Positions 18,456-24,265 of a stretch of 64,000 nucleotides of DNA are shown here, in pieces; position 1 is the stretch's first letter, and every line of letters starts with the position of its first letter. The notes beneath the pieces are model-generated. The model saw only the letters and a list, made by a program, of their open reading frames with translations, ran no database searches and was not told where the DNA came from. The DNA comes from a virus: IMG/VR virus record IMGVR_UViG_3300030109_003751, positions 1 through 64,000 of that record; one strand, given 5' to 3'. The position numbers were made by a program, and so were the translations under genes.

Positions 18456-18475
18456 TACGATATATAATGGATAAT
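18456..18475 (+). promoter_or_regulatory. Promoter-like motif copy 1
   Basis: TACGA at 18456-18460, seven bases, then TGGATAAT at 18468-18475. Identical boxes and spacing occur five more times on this strand in the early block. It is about 180 bp upstream of the first early gene. Confidence 0.7.
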
Positions 18476-18594
18476 AGATACAAATAACTATTATGAATTA
18501 TATACTATTATTATATAATGTGAGTGAGTGCGGTACACTATTCAACTAAATTTAATGAGTAAACAATTACACACTTACAAACATACAATATAAA

Positions 18595-18614
18595 TACGAA
18601 TACAATTGGATAAT
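18595..18614 (+). promoter_or_regulatory. Promoter-like motif copy 2
   Basis: TACGA at 18595-18599 and TGGATAAT at 18607-18614 with a 7-nt spacer. It stands 45 bp upstream of the 75-aa gene and probably drives it. Confidence 0.75.
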
Positions 18615-18658
18615 AGTAATGTAAATAAAATAAATAAATAACTTTAAAATTAAAAACT

Positions 18659-18886
18659 ATGTCAGTATTAACAAGTAAAAGATTTGTAGTGAGAAAGTCA
18701 CTAATCGGTAAAAATCAAACAATAAATGTAGAATTTCAAAATGGAAAAACTTTCAAATATAATCACGATAAAGTGTGGGAAATTATGAAAGATAAATTAA
18801 GTGAAATGAATTGTTTTATAAAGTATAAAAGTTATACTTCTTCAACAAGTATTCCAACTGTACTAAGAGATAAAGAAGTAGTTTAA
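18659..18886 (+). CDS. First early gene, small hypothetical protein
   Basis: 75 aa, basic, with VEFQNGKTFKYNHDKVWEIMKDKL and CFIKYKSYTSSTSIPTVLR. The composition suits a small host-takeover protein, but no homologue is known to me. It is directly downstream of promoter motif copy 2. Confidence 0.7.
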   Translation: MSVLTSKRFVVRKSLIGKNQTINVEFQNGKTFKYNHDKVWEIMKDKLSEMNCFIKYKSYTSSTSIPTVLRDKEVV

Positions 18887-18905
18887 TAATTACTTCTATC
18901 TCAAA

Positions 18906-18949
18906 TCTCTTCTTGGAGCAGAGGTGGGTTTCGATTACTCACAAGAGAA
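18906..18949 (+). other. tRNA-like acceptor/T-arm minihelix
   Basis: TCTCTT (18906-18911) can pair with AAGAGA (18943-18948), enclosing a T-arm-like hairpin TGGGT-TTCGATT-ACTCA (18925-18941) with a 7-nt loop of T-loop sequence. It is followed by A-CTA, the same 3' context as the two true tRNAs nearby. No D or anticodon arm is present, and the usual G53-C61 pair is T-A. It may be a decayed tRNA or a processing signal for tRNA-maturation enzymes. Confidence 0.4.
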
Positions 18950-18972
18950 CTAATATTAAATAAATAACAATT

Positions 18973-19152
18973 ATGAGTAAAATTAAATTAACTTACAACA
19001 AAGTGTATAAATATGTACACAACACTCATCCATTTAATATATTTATGGATATAGTGATGACTGCGCTTGGAACAGTAGCGTTTGGTGGAATAGCGTATTT
19101 CATCTATGGAATGATAGCGTTTGGAATAACAGTGGACATTTGTTGCTATTAA
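18973..19152 (+). CDS. Small membrane protein
   Basis: 59 aa: MSKIKLTYNKVYKYVHNTHP followed by one or two hydrophobic helices (FMDIVMTALGTVAFGGIAYF and MIAFGITV) and a CCY end. Shorter than the usual cut-off for gene finding. An early membrane protein may alter the host envelope, but that is inference. Confidence 0.6.
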   Translation: MSKIKLTYNKVYKYVHNTHPFNIFMDIVMTALGTVAFGGIAYFIYGMIAFGITVDICCY

Positions 19153-19162
19153 AATAAGAAAT

Positions 19163-19258
19163 ATGAAAAGAATATTAGAAATTACAGCGCAAATATCTTT
19201 TGTAGTAGGATTATTCTTACTACTCTACGTGGCACTATGGATATTCTGCCCTTGCTAA
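19163..19258 (+). CDS. Very small membrane peptide
   Basis: 31 aa, a single transmembrane helix (ISFVVGLFLLLYVALWIF) with a Cys-Pro-Cys end. It lies 10 bp after the 59-aa membrane gene, and the two look like a pair. Confidence 0.5.
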   Translation: MKRILEITAQISFVVGLFLLLYVALWIFCPC

Positions 19259-19268
19259 ACAAACTAAA

Positions 19269-19288
19269 TACGAATAAAGTTGGATAAT
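19269..19288 (+). promoter_or_regulatory. Promoter-like motif copy 3
   Basis: TACGA at 19269-19273, 7-nt spacer, TGGATAAT at 19281-19288. It is 16 bp before the start of the 46-aa gene. Confidence 0.75.
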
Positions 19289-19304
19289 ATAATAAAGAAA
19301 GAAC

Positions 19305-19445
19305 ATGAATAAAAATAAAATAAAATTCTTACCACACAACCAAGTACAATTAACTATGTTTAATAAAACAATAATATTAAATAAAATACTATACACTAAA
19401 GAATATAATAACTATTACACTATAAAAAATAATAACTATGCCTAA
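19305..19445 (+). CDS. Small hypothetical protein, Asn/Lys/Tyr-rich
   Basis: 46 aa, begins MNKNKIKFLPHNQVQL and ends in NNNYA; it overlaps the following gene by 8 nt. Composition is biased by low GC, so it could be non-coding, but it sits correctly after promoter motif copy 3. Confidence 0.4.
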   Translation: MNKNKIKFLPHNQVQLTMFNKTIILNKILYTKEYNNYYTIKNNNYA

Positions 19446-19680
19446 ATACTTTGAAGATTTAACACTACAAGAAATGTTTGAACACCATGACCATACTTAT
19501 ATGATGGCGGATGACCATAGATACTATCAAAATGGTAGATATCAAGCGGATATTATTGAGCAAAAAGTAGCAGATAATGGTGGATGGACTGAAGAATTAG
19601 TAGATGAGTGGAATAAATATGCACCAAATGACTCTAAATTTCAAAAGGATTTTGAGTGGATTAAACAATTTAAGAAATAA
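19438..19680 (+). CDS. Small hypothetical early protein
   Basis: 80 aa, acidic, His/Asp-rich: FEHHDHTYMMADDHRYYQNGRYQADIIEQKV. No recognised domain. The His cluster near residue 17 could bind metal. It overlaps the flanking ORFs (ATG of the next gene shares its last A). Confidence 0.7.
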   Translation: MPKYFEDLTLQEMFEHHDHTYMMADDHRYYQNGRYQADIIEQKVADNGGWTEELVDEWNKYAPNDSKFQKDFEWIKQFKK

Positions 19681-19772
19681 TGGAAGATAATAAATTAGAT
19701 TACTGGATAATGTTTGTAAATGGTGAGATTACTCTCGAAACTTTACAAGAATTACTACTAGATTACGTATAA
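19680..19772 (+). CDS. Very small acidic peptide
   Basis: 30 aa, MEDNKLDYWIMFVNGEITLETLQELLLDYV. Its start overlaps the preceding stop, and it ends 3 bp before the tRNA. It looks like a short degron-like or adaptor helix. Unknown. Confidence 0.5.
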   Translation: MEDNKLDYWIMFVNGEITLETLQELLLDYV

Positions 19773-19775
19773 AAT

Positions 19776-19848
19776 GGCGGGATAGAGCAGTTGGTAGCTC
19801 GCAAGGCTCATAACCTTGAGGTCGATGGTTCGACTCCATCTCCCGCAA
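19776..19848 (+). tRNA. tRNA-Met (anticodon CAT)
   Basis: A full cloverleaf can be drawn: acceptor GGCGGGA/TCCCGCA with a G1-A72 mismatch, D-stem GAGC/GCTC, anticodon stem CAAGG/CCTTG with loop CT-CAT-AA, T-arm GATGG-TTCGACT-CCATC. CCA is not encoded (A-CTA follows). The anticodon stem lacks the three G-C pairs of initiator tRNA, so it is an elongator or a lysidine-modified Ile2 tRNA. Confidence 0.92.
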
Positions 19849-19862
19849 CTAAATTAATAACT

Positions 19863-20282
19863 ATGAATAAATATAGACAAGAAAGAGAGGCGTTAGAAAA
19901 TGCTTACGCAAGAAGATTACTAATCGAGTATAATATTCGTGAGGTAACTACACAAAGACAAGCTAAAAATGGCACCAGAGAATTTGAATTTCCAGTAACT
20001 TGTTGGACTAAACAAGTAATTAAGTGGAATAAAGGTAGAAAACCAACTAATGATAAACTAAGAATAGCTGTATTTAAAAGCGGTTATGTAAGAAAACAAA
20101 ATGGCGCATGGTCACCATATCAAATAAATCCAATTTATAAAAGAAATGAAAGGTATATGTATTTAGGTGATGGTGAGTTAGTAACTAGAAAGTATATTGC
20201 TCAAGCAAGAACTTTAATTGGTAGCCAAATAGCAAGAATGAATTATATGTTAGAATACTATTTAAAGAATTACAAGAAATAG
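19863..20282 (+). CDS. Hypothetical early protein
   Basis: 139 aa from ATG 19863; an upstream extension would run through the tRNA. Basic, with a Trp/Tyr-rich middle (TCWTKQVIKWNKGRKPTNDKLRI, VFKSGYVRKQNGAWSPYQINP) and the end ARTLIGSQIARMNYMLEYYLK. The pattern GYVRKQNGAWSPYQINPIYKR is like a small conserved phage protein but I cannot assign a role. Confidence 0.75.
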   Translation: MNKYRQEREALENAYARRLLIEYNIREVTTQRQAKNGTREFEFPVTCWTKQVIKWNKGRKPTNDKLRIAVFKSGYVRKQNGAWSPYQINPIYKRNERYMYLGDGELVTRKYIAQARTLIGSQIARMNYMLEYYLKNYKK

Positions 20283-20300
20283 TACGCATTACAAACTAAT

Positions 20301-20320
20301 TACGATTATCTTTGGATAAT
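20301..20320 (+). promoter_or_regulatory. Promoter-like motif copy 4
   Basis: TACGA at 20301-20305, 7-nt spacer, TGGATAAT at 20313-20320. It lies about 90 bp before the hairpin RNA and about 190 bp before the next gene, so it may transcribe the RNA element. Confidence 0.75.
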
Positions 20321-20413
20321 CTAATAAATATATGTAATAATAATTACAGGGATTAAAAGAAATTTACAACTATGCAAAAAGAAACCGAGTTCACTGGGCA
20401 TAGACGGTGACTC

Positions 20414-20496
20414 CACTACAAGGAAAGGGACTACAATTACCATTCCCAACTGGAATTCTCTAAGTTAAAAAGGTAATTCCCTTTCCAACTGTAGTG
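20414..20496 (+). ncRNA. Long imperfect hairpin in untranslated region
   Basis: Three stem blocks pair in order: CACTACA with TGTAGTG, GGAAAGGGA with TCCCTTTCC, and AATTACC with GGTAATT. They enclose an inner ATTCC/GGAAT hairpin. A smaller GAGTTCAC/GTGACTC stem precedes it at about 20387-20413. There is no long ORF and no T-run after it, so it is not an intrinsic terminator. It occupies the leader of the 73-aa gene and could be a small RNA or a control element. Confidence 0.55.
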
Positions 20497-20511
20497 TTAA
20501 AAGATAAAAAT

Positions 20512-20733
20512 ATGAGTTATACAAAATTAATGGATATTAAAGCAAAAGAAACTGCAGAGTATCTAATAGAACACGAAATATATAAAGCGTGCGAATGGGC
20601 ACTAGACGACGACACTTTCAAAAACCTTGAAGGTGATGAATACAATGAAGCTCACAGTTATTTGATGGCAAACGTCGCTAGGCATATCGCTAATAAATTA
20701 AATGTAACAACTAATAAATATTACGATGAGTGA
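20512..20733 (+). CDS. Small hypothetical protein
   Basis: 73 aa from ATG 20512; a GTG further upstream is inside the hairpin and less likely. Mostly helical (TKLMDIKAKETAEYLIEHEIYKACEWALDD). It overlaps the next gene by 8 nt. Confidence 0.7.
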   Translation: MSYTKLMDIKAKETAEYLIEHEIYKACEWALDDDTFKNLEGDEYNEAHSYLMANVARHIANKLNVTTNKYYDE

Positions 20734-20971
20734 TTCAGTAAAAGCATGGCATGAAATGAGGGACGACGAAAAAGCGGCAAGAAATCATGCGACTAAAATT
20801 AATAAAAGAAGTTTTGTGTGGGTGTTAGACCATACTTATGGTACAGTACATCTATACAATATAAGACCAGACGCTAACAGTGAAATGTGTGAACAATTAA
20901 TAGAATTAATGGGGCACAGTGTAAACAATTGTCAGTGGATGTTGTCAGAAAGAGATAAAATATACGAATAA
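20726..20971 (+). CDS. Small hypothetical protein
   Basis: 81 aa: MSDSVKAWHEMRDDEKAARNHATKINKRSFVWVLDH followed by strand-rich YGTVHLYNIRPDANSEMCEQLIELM. No known family. It ends only 2 bp before the structured RNA region. Confidence 0.7.
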   Translation: MSDSVKAWHEMRDDEKAARNHATKINKRSFVWVLDHTYGTVHLYNIRPDANSEMCEQLIELMGHSVNNCQWMLSERDKIYE

Positions 20972-20973
20972 AA

Positions 20974-21312
20974 TTGTGGCATTGATGCACCAACCAGGGT
21001 ATCCCATGGTGGTACAAAGCGGATGTAAGTCCACAACTACTAGACTAGTAGAGGAGAAACGTGAGATGTCGGGCGATTGAGCTAGTGCTCACGTTGGAAT
21101 CACCCTCGAATTGCTAGTGATAACTAGGTATGGGTTCAACCTCGGCTTCGGCAAAGGTGAACAATACAGGAAACGCGATAAAGGTTAACAAAGCTTCGAC
21201 AATGGAGGTTCGATTCCTCCACTAGTTACTAAATACCGGCTTAACAGTAAATCGACGCCTTGGCTTCCTTAAGGTATCAGTTGTACAAAGCCAGTCGTAG
21301 TGACAGCCGGTA
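20974..21312 (+). ncRNA. Unidentified multi-hairpin structured RNA with a tRNA-like T-arm
   Basis: No gene fits this 340-nt stretch, which has higher GC than its surroundings and many clear stems: TTGTGG (20974) with CCACAA (21031) enclosing ACCAACCA-GGG-TAT-CCC-TGGTGGT; CTACTA-GAC-TAGTAG at 21037; AACGTGAG/CTCACGTT (21058, 21088); GTTCA-CCT/AGG-TGAAC (21134-21162) with a GC-UUCG-GC tip; a canonical T-arm GGAGG-TTCGATT-CCTCC (21204-21220) closed by TAACTAG (21121) with CTAGTTA (21222); and TACCGGCT/AGCCGGTA (21234, 21305) around CGAC/GTCG and TGGCTT/AAGCCA. It is followed by CTAAAT, as both real tRNAs are. It is not a standard tRNA or tmRNA. Confidence 0.7.
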
Positions 21313-21329
21313 AGATATTACAATATAAA

Positions 21330-21349
21330 TACGATTCAGATTGGATAAT
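21330..21349 (+). promoter_or_regulatory. Promoter-like motif copy 5
   Basis: TACGA at 21330-21334, 7-nt spacer, TGGATAAT at 21342-21349. The next ATG starts at 21356, only 6 nt after the box, so a transcript would be leaderless or nearly so. Confidence 0.75.
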
Positions 21350-21355
21350 AAAAAT

Positions 21356-21580
21356 ATGAAATGTAAATGTAAACCAAATAATATAATACCTCCGCAGCGG
21401 GTAGCTCTAGGGTATACCACTTGCGTCGAGTGTTCAACCACTGAACCATATGGTTGTGTGCAAATCACATACCACAAAACCGGCAATACTATACAGATTA
21501 TGCCTAAAGCTCAGGCGAAACGTATACGTAAGTTATCCGCTAGACGAGGTTACGGAACAATGTTAAATAGAATAAGATGA
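21356..21580 (+). CDS. Cys-rich putative zinc-binding protein
   Basis: 74 aa from ATG 21356. CKCK at the start and TTCVECSTTEPYGC at 22-35 give CxC and CxxC pairs that could bind zinc; a basic C-terminus (KAQAKRIRKLSARRGYG) follows. Codon use is much richer in G and C than its neighbours, like the RNA just upstream, which suggests separate origin. The downstream gene overlaps by 4 nt. Confidence 0.6.
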   Translation: MKCKCKPNNIIPPQRVALGYTTCVECSTTEPYGCVQITYHKTGNTIQIMPKAQAKRIRKLSARRGYGTMLNRIR

Positions 21581-21807
21581 ATTTATACGAACAACTAAAA
21601 CCAGAAGTAAAAAAAGCAATTAAACGAAGTGCTAAGAAATATCCTCATTCTGGTAGGATATTAATAGCAAAATTATATCTTCATACTATGTTTCATGAGT
21701 TAACCATGGGTGACATTAGGGACTTAATTAACTTAAGTAATACTAATGATAACGAATGGGATAACATCAATTGGAAGTATGGAGACAAACTATTTAAAGT
21801 AGATTAA
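21577..21807 (+). CDS. Small hypothetical protein
   Basis: 76 aa, basic and helical: YEQLKPEVKKAIKRSAKKYPHSGRILIAKLYLHTMFHELTMGDIRDLINLS. Looks like a small helix-turn-helix-size protein but with no clear recognition motif. ATGA overlap with the preceding gene. Confidence 0.7.
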   Translation: MNLYEQLKPEVKKAIKRSAKKYPHSGRILIAKLYLHTMFHELTMGDIRDLINLSNTNDNEWDNINWKYGDKLFKVD

Positions 21808-21809
21808 CT

Positions 21810-22274
21810 ATGAGTAAAATTTTAACACCTGATATAGTCAGGGAAGAATTAGAAAAAGACGGTATTATCTTCGGTTTAGAAGGTGATGACGCAAAAGAGG
21901 TGCTATTTAATGCATGGGAATGTGCACTTGATGTTAAAAGTTCTTGGGCTAATGGCGATGAGAGCTTAATTATATATATGCAAAACACAGCTGATAACTA
22001 TGAGGTGTATATATGTACAGATGACCATAACAACAATTTAAGTTGGGACCATGATGTTTATTACTATGAAGCTCATGAAGATTGGATGGAAAGAGTAATT
22101 GATGAACTAAGACACGGTGGTTCTGTATGGATCGACGAAGTTATTTGGGAAGATATGGAATATGAAGCACAAAATGCTTGGAGATACGCTTATGAAGATT
22201 GGTTTTCAGGTATGTTTGATGATAAAAAAGATGAACTATTAGACAAAGGAAATTATGAAGACTATAAAGACTGA
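21810..22274 (+). CDS. Acidic hypothetical protein
   Basis: 154 aa, net negative charge high (many Asp/Glu), with aromatic repeats (WECALDVKSSW, SWDHDVYYYEAHEDW, YAYEDWF). The acidic, aromatic profile can mimic DNA, as in some phage anti-restriction or anti-host proteins, but no family was recognised. It overlaps the next gene by 20 nt. Confidence 0.65.
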   Translation: MSKILTPDIVREELEKDGIIFGLEGDDAKEVLFNAWECALDVKSSWANGDESLIIYMQNTADNYEVYICTDDHNNNLSWDHDVYYYEAHEDWMERVIDELRHGGSVWIDEVIWEDMEYEAQNAWRYAYEDWFSGMFDDKKDELLDKGNYEDYKD

Positions 22275-22539
22275 AAAAGAAGTAAAAAATAATTTACCTA
22301 AATGGTTTAAAGGAGAAGTATATCATCGAGGTGATATAGTGAGAAATCCATTTAGTGGAGAAGAATTTGAATTAACCGCTGAAGAATTATCAATGTATGA
22401 TTTTATAAAAGGTGCTGAATTTGTTATGCAAATGAATAAAGGTCACGTATCCACTAGTAAAATGATAGATGAGTTTCATAAAGGTATAAGATGGTTCTCT
22501 AAAAACAACATTAAAGCTTATATGGCTTTATTAGATTAA
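22255..22539 (+). CDS. Small hypothetical protein
   Basis: 94 aa with VYHRGDIVRNPFSGEEFELTAEELSMYDFIKGAEF and MIDEFHKGIRWFSKNNIKAYMALLD. The second half is like a conserved marine phage small protein (helical, R-W-F-x-K-x-N). Function unknown. Confidence 0.7.
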   Translation: MKTIKTEKEVKNNLPKWFKGEVYHRGDIVRNPFSGEEFELTAEELSMYDFIKGAEFVMQMNKGHVSTSKMIDEFHKGIRWFSKNNIKAYMALLD

Positions 22540-22545
22540 CCCAAT

Positions 22546-22618
22546 TGACTTGTGGTGTAATTGGTAACACGTCTGGTTTTGGTCCAGAAGAGTCGAGGTT
22601 CGAACCCTTGCAAGTCAG
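22546..22618 (+). tRNA. tRNA-Gln (anticodon TTG)
   Basis: Acceptor TGACTTG/CAAGTCA, D-stem GTGT/ACAC, anticodon stem TCTGG/CCAGA with loop TT-TTG-GT, T-arm CGAGG-TTCGAAC-CCTTG, G discriminator. CCA is not encoded (G-CTA follows). It lies between two genes in the same direction. Confidence 0.93.
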
Positions 22619-22632
22619 CTAAATATAATTAA

Positions 22633-22944
22633 ATGACAAAACAAGAATTTAATAAATTAAGTAAGTCTTTAGAAGAAATGGCTAAATCTGTCATGAAATC
22701 TAAAGGACCGGAATATACTCAAGAAGATGAAGATGTTCTTGCAAACTTTAAAAACACTGCTAGTAGATTAAATACTACAGAGCTTAAGGTTTGGGGAGCG
22801 TTTTTTGATAAACAAATATCGAGTATATATGCGCATTTAAACAATGCGAATTTGAAAAAAGCAGAGACTATCGAATCAAGGTTTGCCGATATAATAAACT
22901 ATTGTCACCTTGGTTTAGCATTATTTAAAGAAAGACAACAATAA
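22633..22944 (+). CDS. Small helical hypothetical protein
   Basis: 103 aa, all helical: FNKLSKSLEEMAKSVMKSK.., DEDVLANFKNTASRLNTTELKVWGAFFDKQISSIYAHL. It starts 15 bp after the tRNA. Unknown function. Confidence 0.7.
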   Translation: MTKQEFNKLSKSLEEMAKSVMKSKGPEYTQEDEDVLANFKNTASRLNTTELKVWGAFFDKQISSIYAHLNNANLKKAETIESRFADIINYCHLGLALFKERQQ

Positions 22945-23111
22945 TGGGAATGTCTAAAGAAAACCTTATAGCTCTTTTACAAATATTAGAAAAAGACTAT
23001 AAATTTAGAATTGAAGCGTCTTATCAAGAAGAAAACTCTGATAAATGGAGTAAATTTCATGAAGAAATAAGACAGCAAAGATTAACAATGCAAAAAGGTG
23101 GAATAAAATGA
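22944..23111 (+). CDS. Small hypothetical protein
   Basis: 55 aa: MGMSKENLIALLQILEKDYKF, then WSKFHEEIRQQRLTMQKGG. Helical and coupled to both neighbours by 1- and 4-nt overlaps, which supports translation. Unknown. Confidence 0.65.
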   Translation: MGMSKENLIALLQILEKDYKFRIEASYQEENSDKWSKFHEEIRQQRLTMQKGGIK

Positions 23112-23245
23112 GAAAATTTAACAACGAAGTCTTGTGGAGAGTTACAGTAGATGTAAATGGTAAACAAGAATATAATATAAATGAAAGTAATTATGATCAG
23201 TTATGTGATAAACTAACTGATATAATGATAAAAGAAACATTATGA
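23108..23245 (+). CDS. Small hypothetical protein
   Basis: 45 aa: MRKFNNEVLWRVTVDVNGKQ, then NINESNYDQLCDKLTDIM. ATGA coupling on both sides. A strand-turn-helix size. Unknown. Confidence 0.6.
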   Translation: MRKFNNEVLWRVTVDVNGKQEYNINESNYDQLCDKLTDIMIKETL

Positions 23246-23337
23246 CAGTATTAAACGAAGCAATTATGGTACTATCTATATTCGCTATAGGAATGGCGAT
23301 TTTAATGTACATATTTGATAAACTAGATAATAAATAA
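23242..23337 (+). CDS. Very small membrane peptide
   Basis: 31 aa with one hydrophobic helix (AIMVLSIFAIGMAILMYIF) and a charged tail DKLDNK. Overlaps the preceding stop by 4 nt, so it is probably translated. Unknown function. Confidence 0.55.
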   Translation: MTVLNEAIMVLSIFAIGMAILMYIFDKLDNK

Positions 23338-23339
23338 TT

Positions 23340-23783
23340 ATGGCAACAAGAGCATTAGTAAGAGTAATTCCTCGACAAGAGGGACTATCTTATTCAGAAG
23401 GACACAAGCATGTTAGTAAAGCGTTATGTAACATGTATCATCACTATGATGGATACCCGGAATATTTAGGTGTAAAATTAGCCAAATTTGTAAAAGATAT
23501 AAAAATCAGTAATGGTTTAAGTACACAAGCTGATAATATTAAAATAGCAAATGGAGCAGGCTGTTTAGCTGCTAGTATGATAGCACACTTTAAAACAGAA
23601 GCGGGTAATGTATATTTACATGCTTGTGAACAAGAAGAAGGTGGATGGGAGGAGTATATTTATACTTTATATCCTAAAGAAGGAGAACCAACTTGGATCT
23701 CTATTTATAAAACCTATGGAGATGAAGTAATTTTTGTAGGTAAAGCAGATAAATTAATTAAAAAATATGCCGAACCAGTCTAA
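23340..23783 (+). CDS. Conserved-type hypothetical phage protein
   Basis: 147 aa. ALVRVIP..., CNMYHHYDGYPEYLGVKLAKFV near residues 30-51 and NVYLHACEQEEGGWEEYIYTLYP are patterns I associate with a marine phage family of unknown function (motif YxHYDGYPxxLG). No catalytic assignment. It overlaps the dCMP deaminase by 17 nt. Confidence 0.7.
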   Translation: MATRALVRVIPRQEGLSYSEGHKHVSKALCNMYHHYDGYPEYLGVKLAKFVKDIKISNGLSTQADNIKIANGAGCLAASMIAHFKTEAGNVYLHACEQEEGGWEEYIYTLYPKEGEPTWISIYKTYGDEVIFVGKADKLIKKYAEPV

Positions 23784-24228
23784 AATTGATGAAATTTGCA
23801 TGAAAAATGCCGAAGAATGGCGTAAATTAAGCAAATGTAATCGCAATAAAGTAGCGTGTGTTATTTATAACCCAAGTAATAATACTATTATATCTGTGGG
23901 TTATAATGGAACACCAAGCGGTTTTCCAAACGAGTGTGAAGGTGAACATGAAAATGCAGTAACTACACCTCAAGAATATACTCATTGGTGGGTATTACAC
24001 GCAGAAGCAAATGCTATTGTAAAAATGGCTAAAGATAAAGGGTCTAGTACAAAAGATACTTGGTTATATACCACTTGTAGTCCTTGTAAAGAATGTAGTA
24101 AATTAATAATTCAAGCAGAGATTAAAAGAGTTATATATAAAGAATTATATAGAGATGACCCAGAAAAAGCTATGCCGGGAATTTATCTTATGCAAGACGC
24201 TGGTATAGACGTTAGTCAAATGGAATAA
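23767..24228 (+). CDS. dCMP deaminase
   Basis: 153 aa with the zinc site of the cytidine/deoxycytidylate deaminase fold: HAEANAI (about residue 78) and TTCSPCKECSKLI (about 99-112) with PCxxC. It converts dCMP to dUMP and so feeds the thymidylate-synthase-like enzyme encoded at 31357-32007. GYNGTPSGFPNECE is the usual substrate-loop region of phage dCMP deaminases. Confidence 0.92.
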   Translation: MPNQSKIDEICMKNAEEWRKLSKCNRNKVACVIYNPSNNTIISVGYNGTPSGFPNECEGEHENAVTTPQEYTHWWVLHAEANAIVKMAKDKGSSTKDTWLYTTCSPCKECSKLIIQAEIKRVIYKELYRDDPEKAMPGIYLMQDAGIDVSQME

Positions 24229-24239
24229 TACGAACTAAA

Positions 24240-24259
24240 TACGATAATATATGGATAAT
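24240..24259 (+). promoter_or_regulatory. Promoter-like motif copy 6
   Basis: TACGA at 24240-24244, 7-nt spacer, TGGATAAT at 24252-24259; a second TACGA lies at 24229. The downstream ATG at 24266 is 6 nt beyond the box, as with copy 5. It would drive the ligase-to-RNR operon. Confidence 0.75.
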
Positions 24260-24265
24260 ATTAAT

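Larger units (their letters stand above)
18088..18658. promoter_or_regulatory. Divergent control region between late (-) and early (+) blocks
   Basis: About 570 bp with no convincing gene, AT-rich with embedded GC patches. It holds an inverted repeat TGCAGA/TCTGCA at 18344-18366 (11-nt loop), a small ATGGG-CCT-CCCAT hairpin followed by T6 at 18304-18322, and two copies of the TACGA-N7-TGGATAAT motif at its right side. It must hold at least one leftward and one rightward promoter. I see no canonical Bacteroidetes -7/-33 pair for the leftward genes. Confidence 0.6.

Noticed and set aside
19791-19862. Start of the 139-aa gene inside the tRNA-Met
   Set aside because: The upstream 72 nt are tRNA; ATG 19863 follows directly and is the better start.
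20974-21312. tmRNA, group I intron or ordinary tRNA for the structured region
   Set aside because: A T-arm is present, but there is no tag frame ending in Ala-Ala-stop, no D or anticodon arm of normal form, and no group I core sequences (no A-T-A-T-A-G-T-C type S element). Kept as unclassified.
21400-21480. tRNA-like words within the Cys-rich gene (GTAGCTCTAGG, TGTTCAACCAC)
   Set aside because: The cloverleaf cannot be closed, and the frame encodes a plausible protein.
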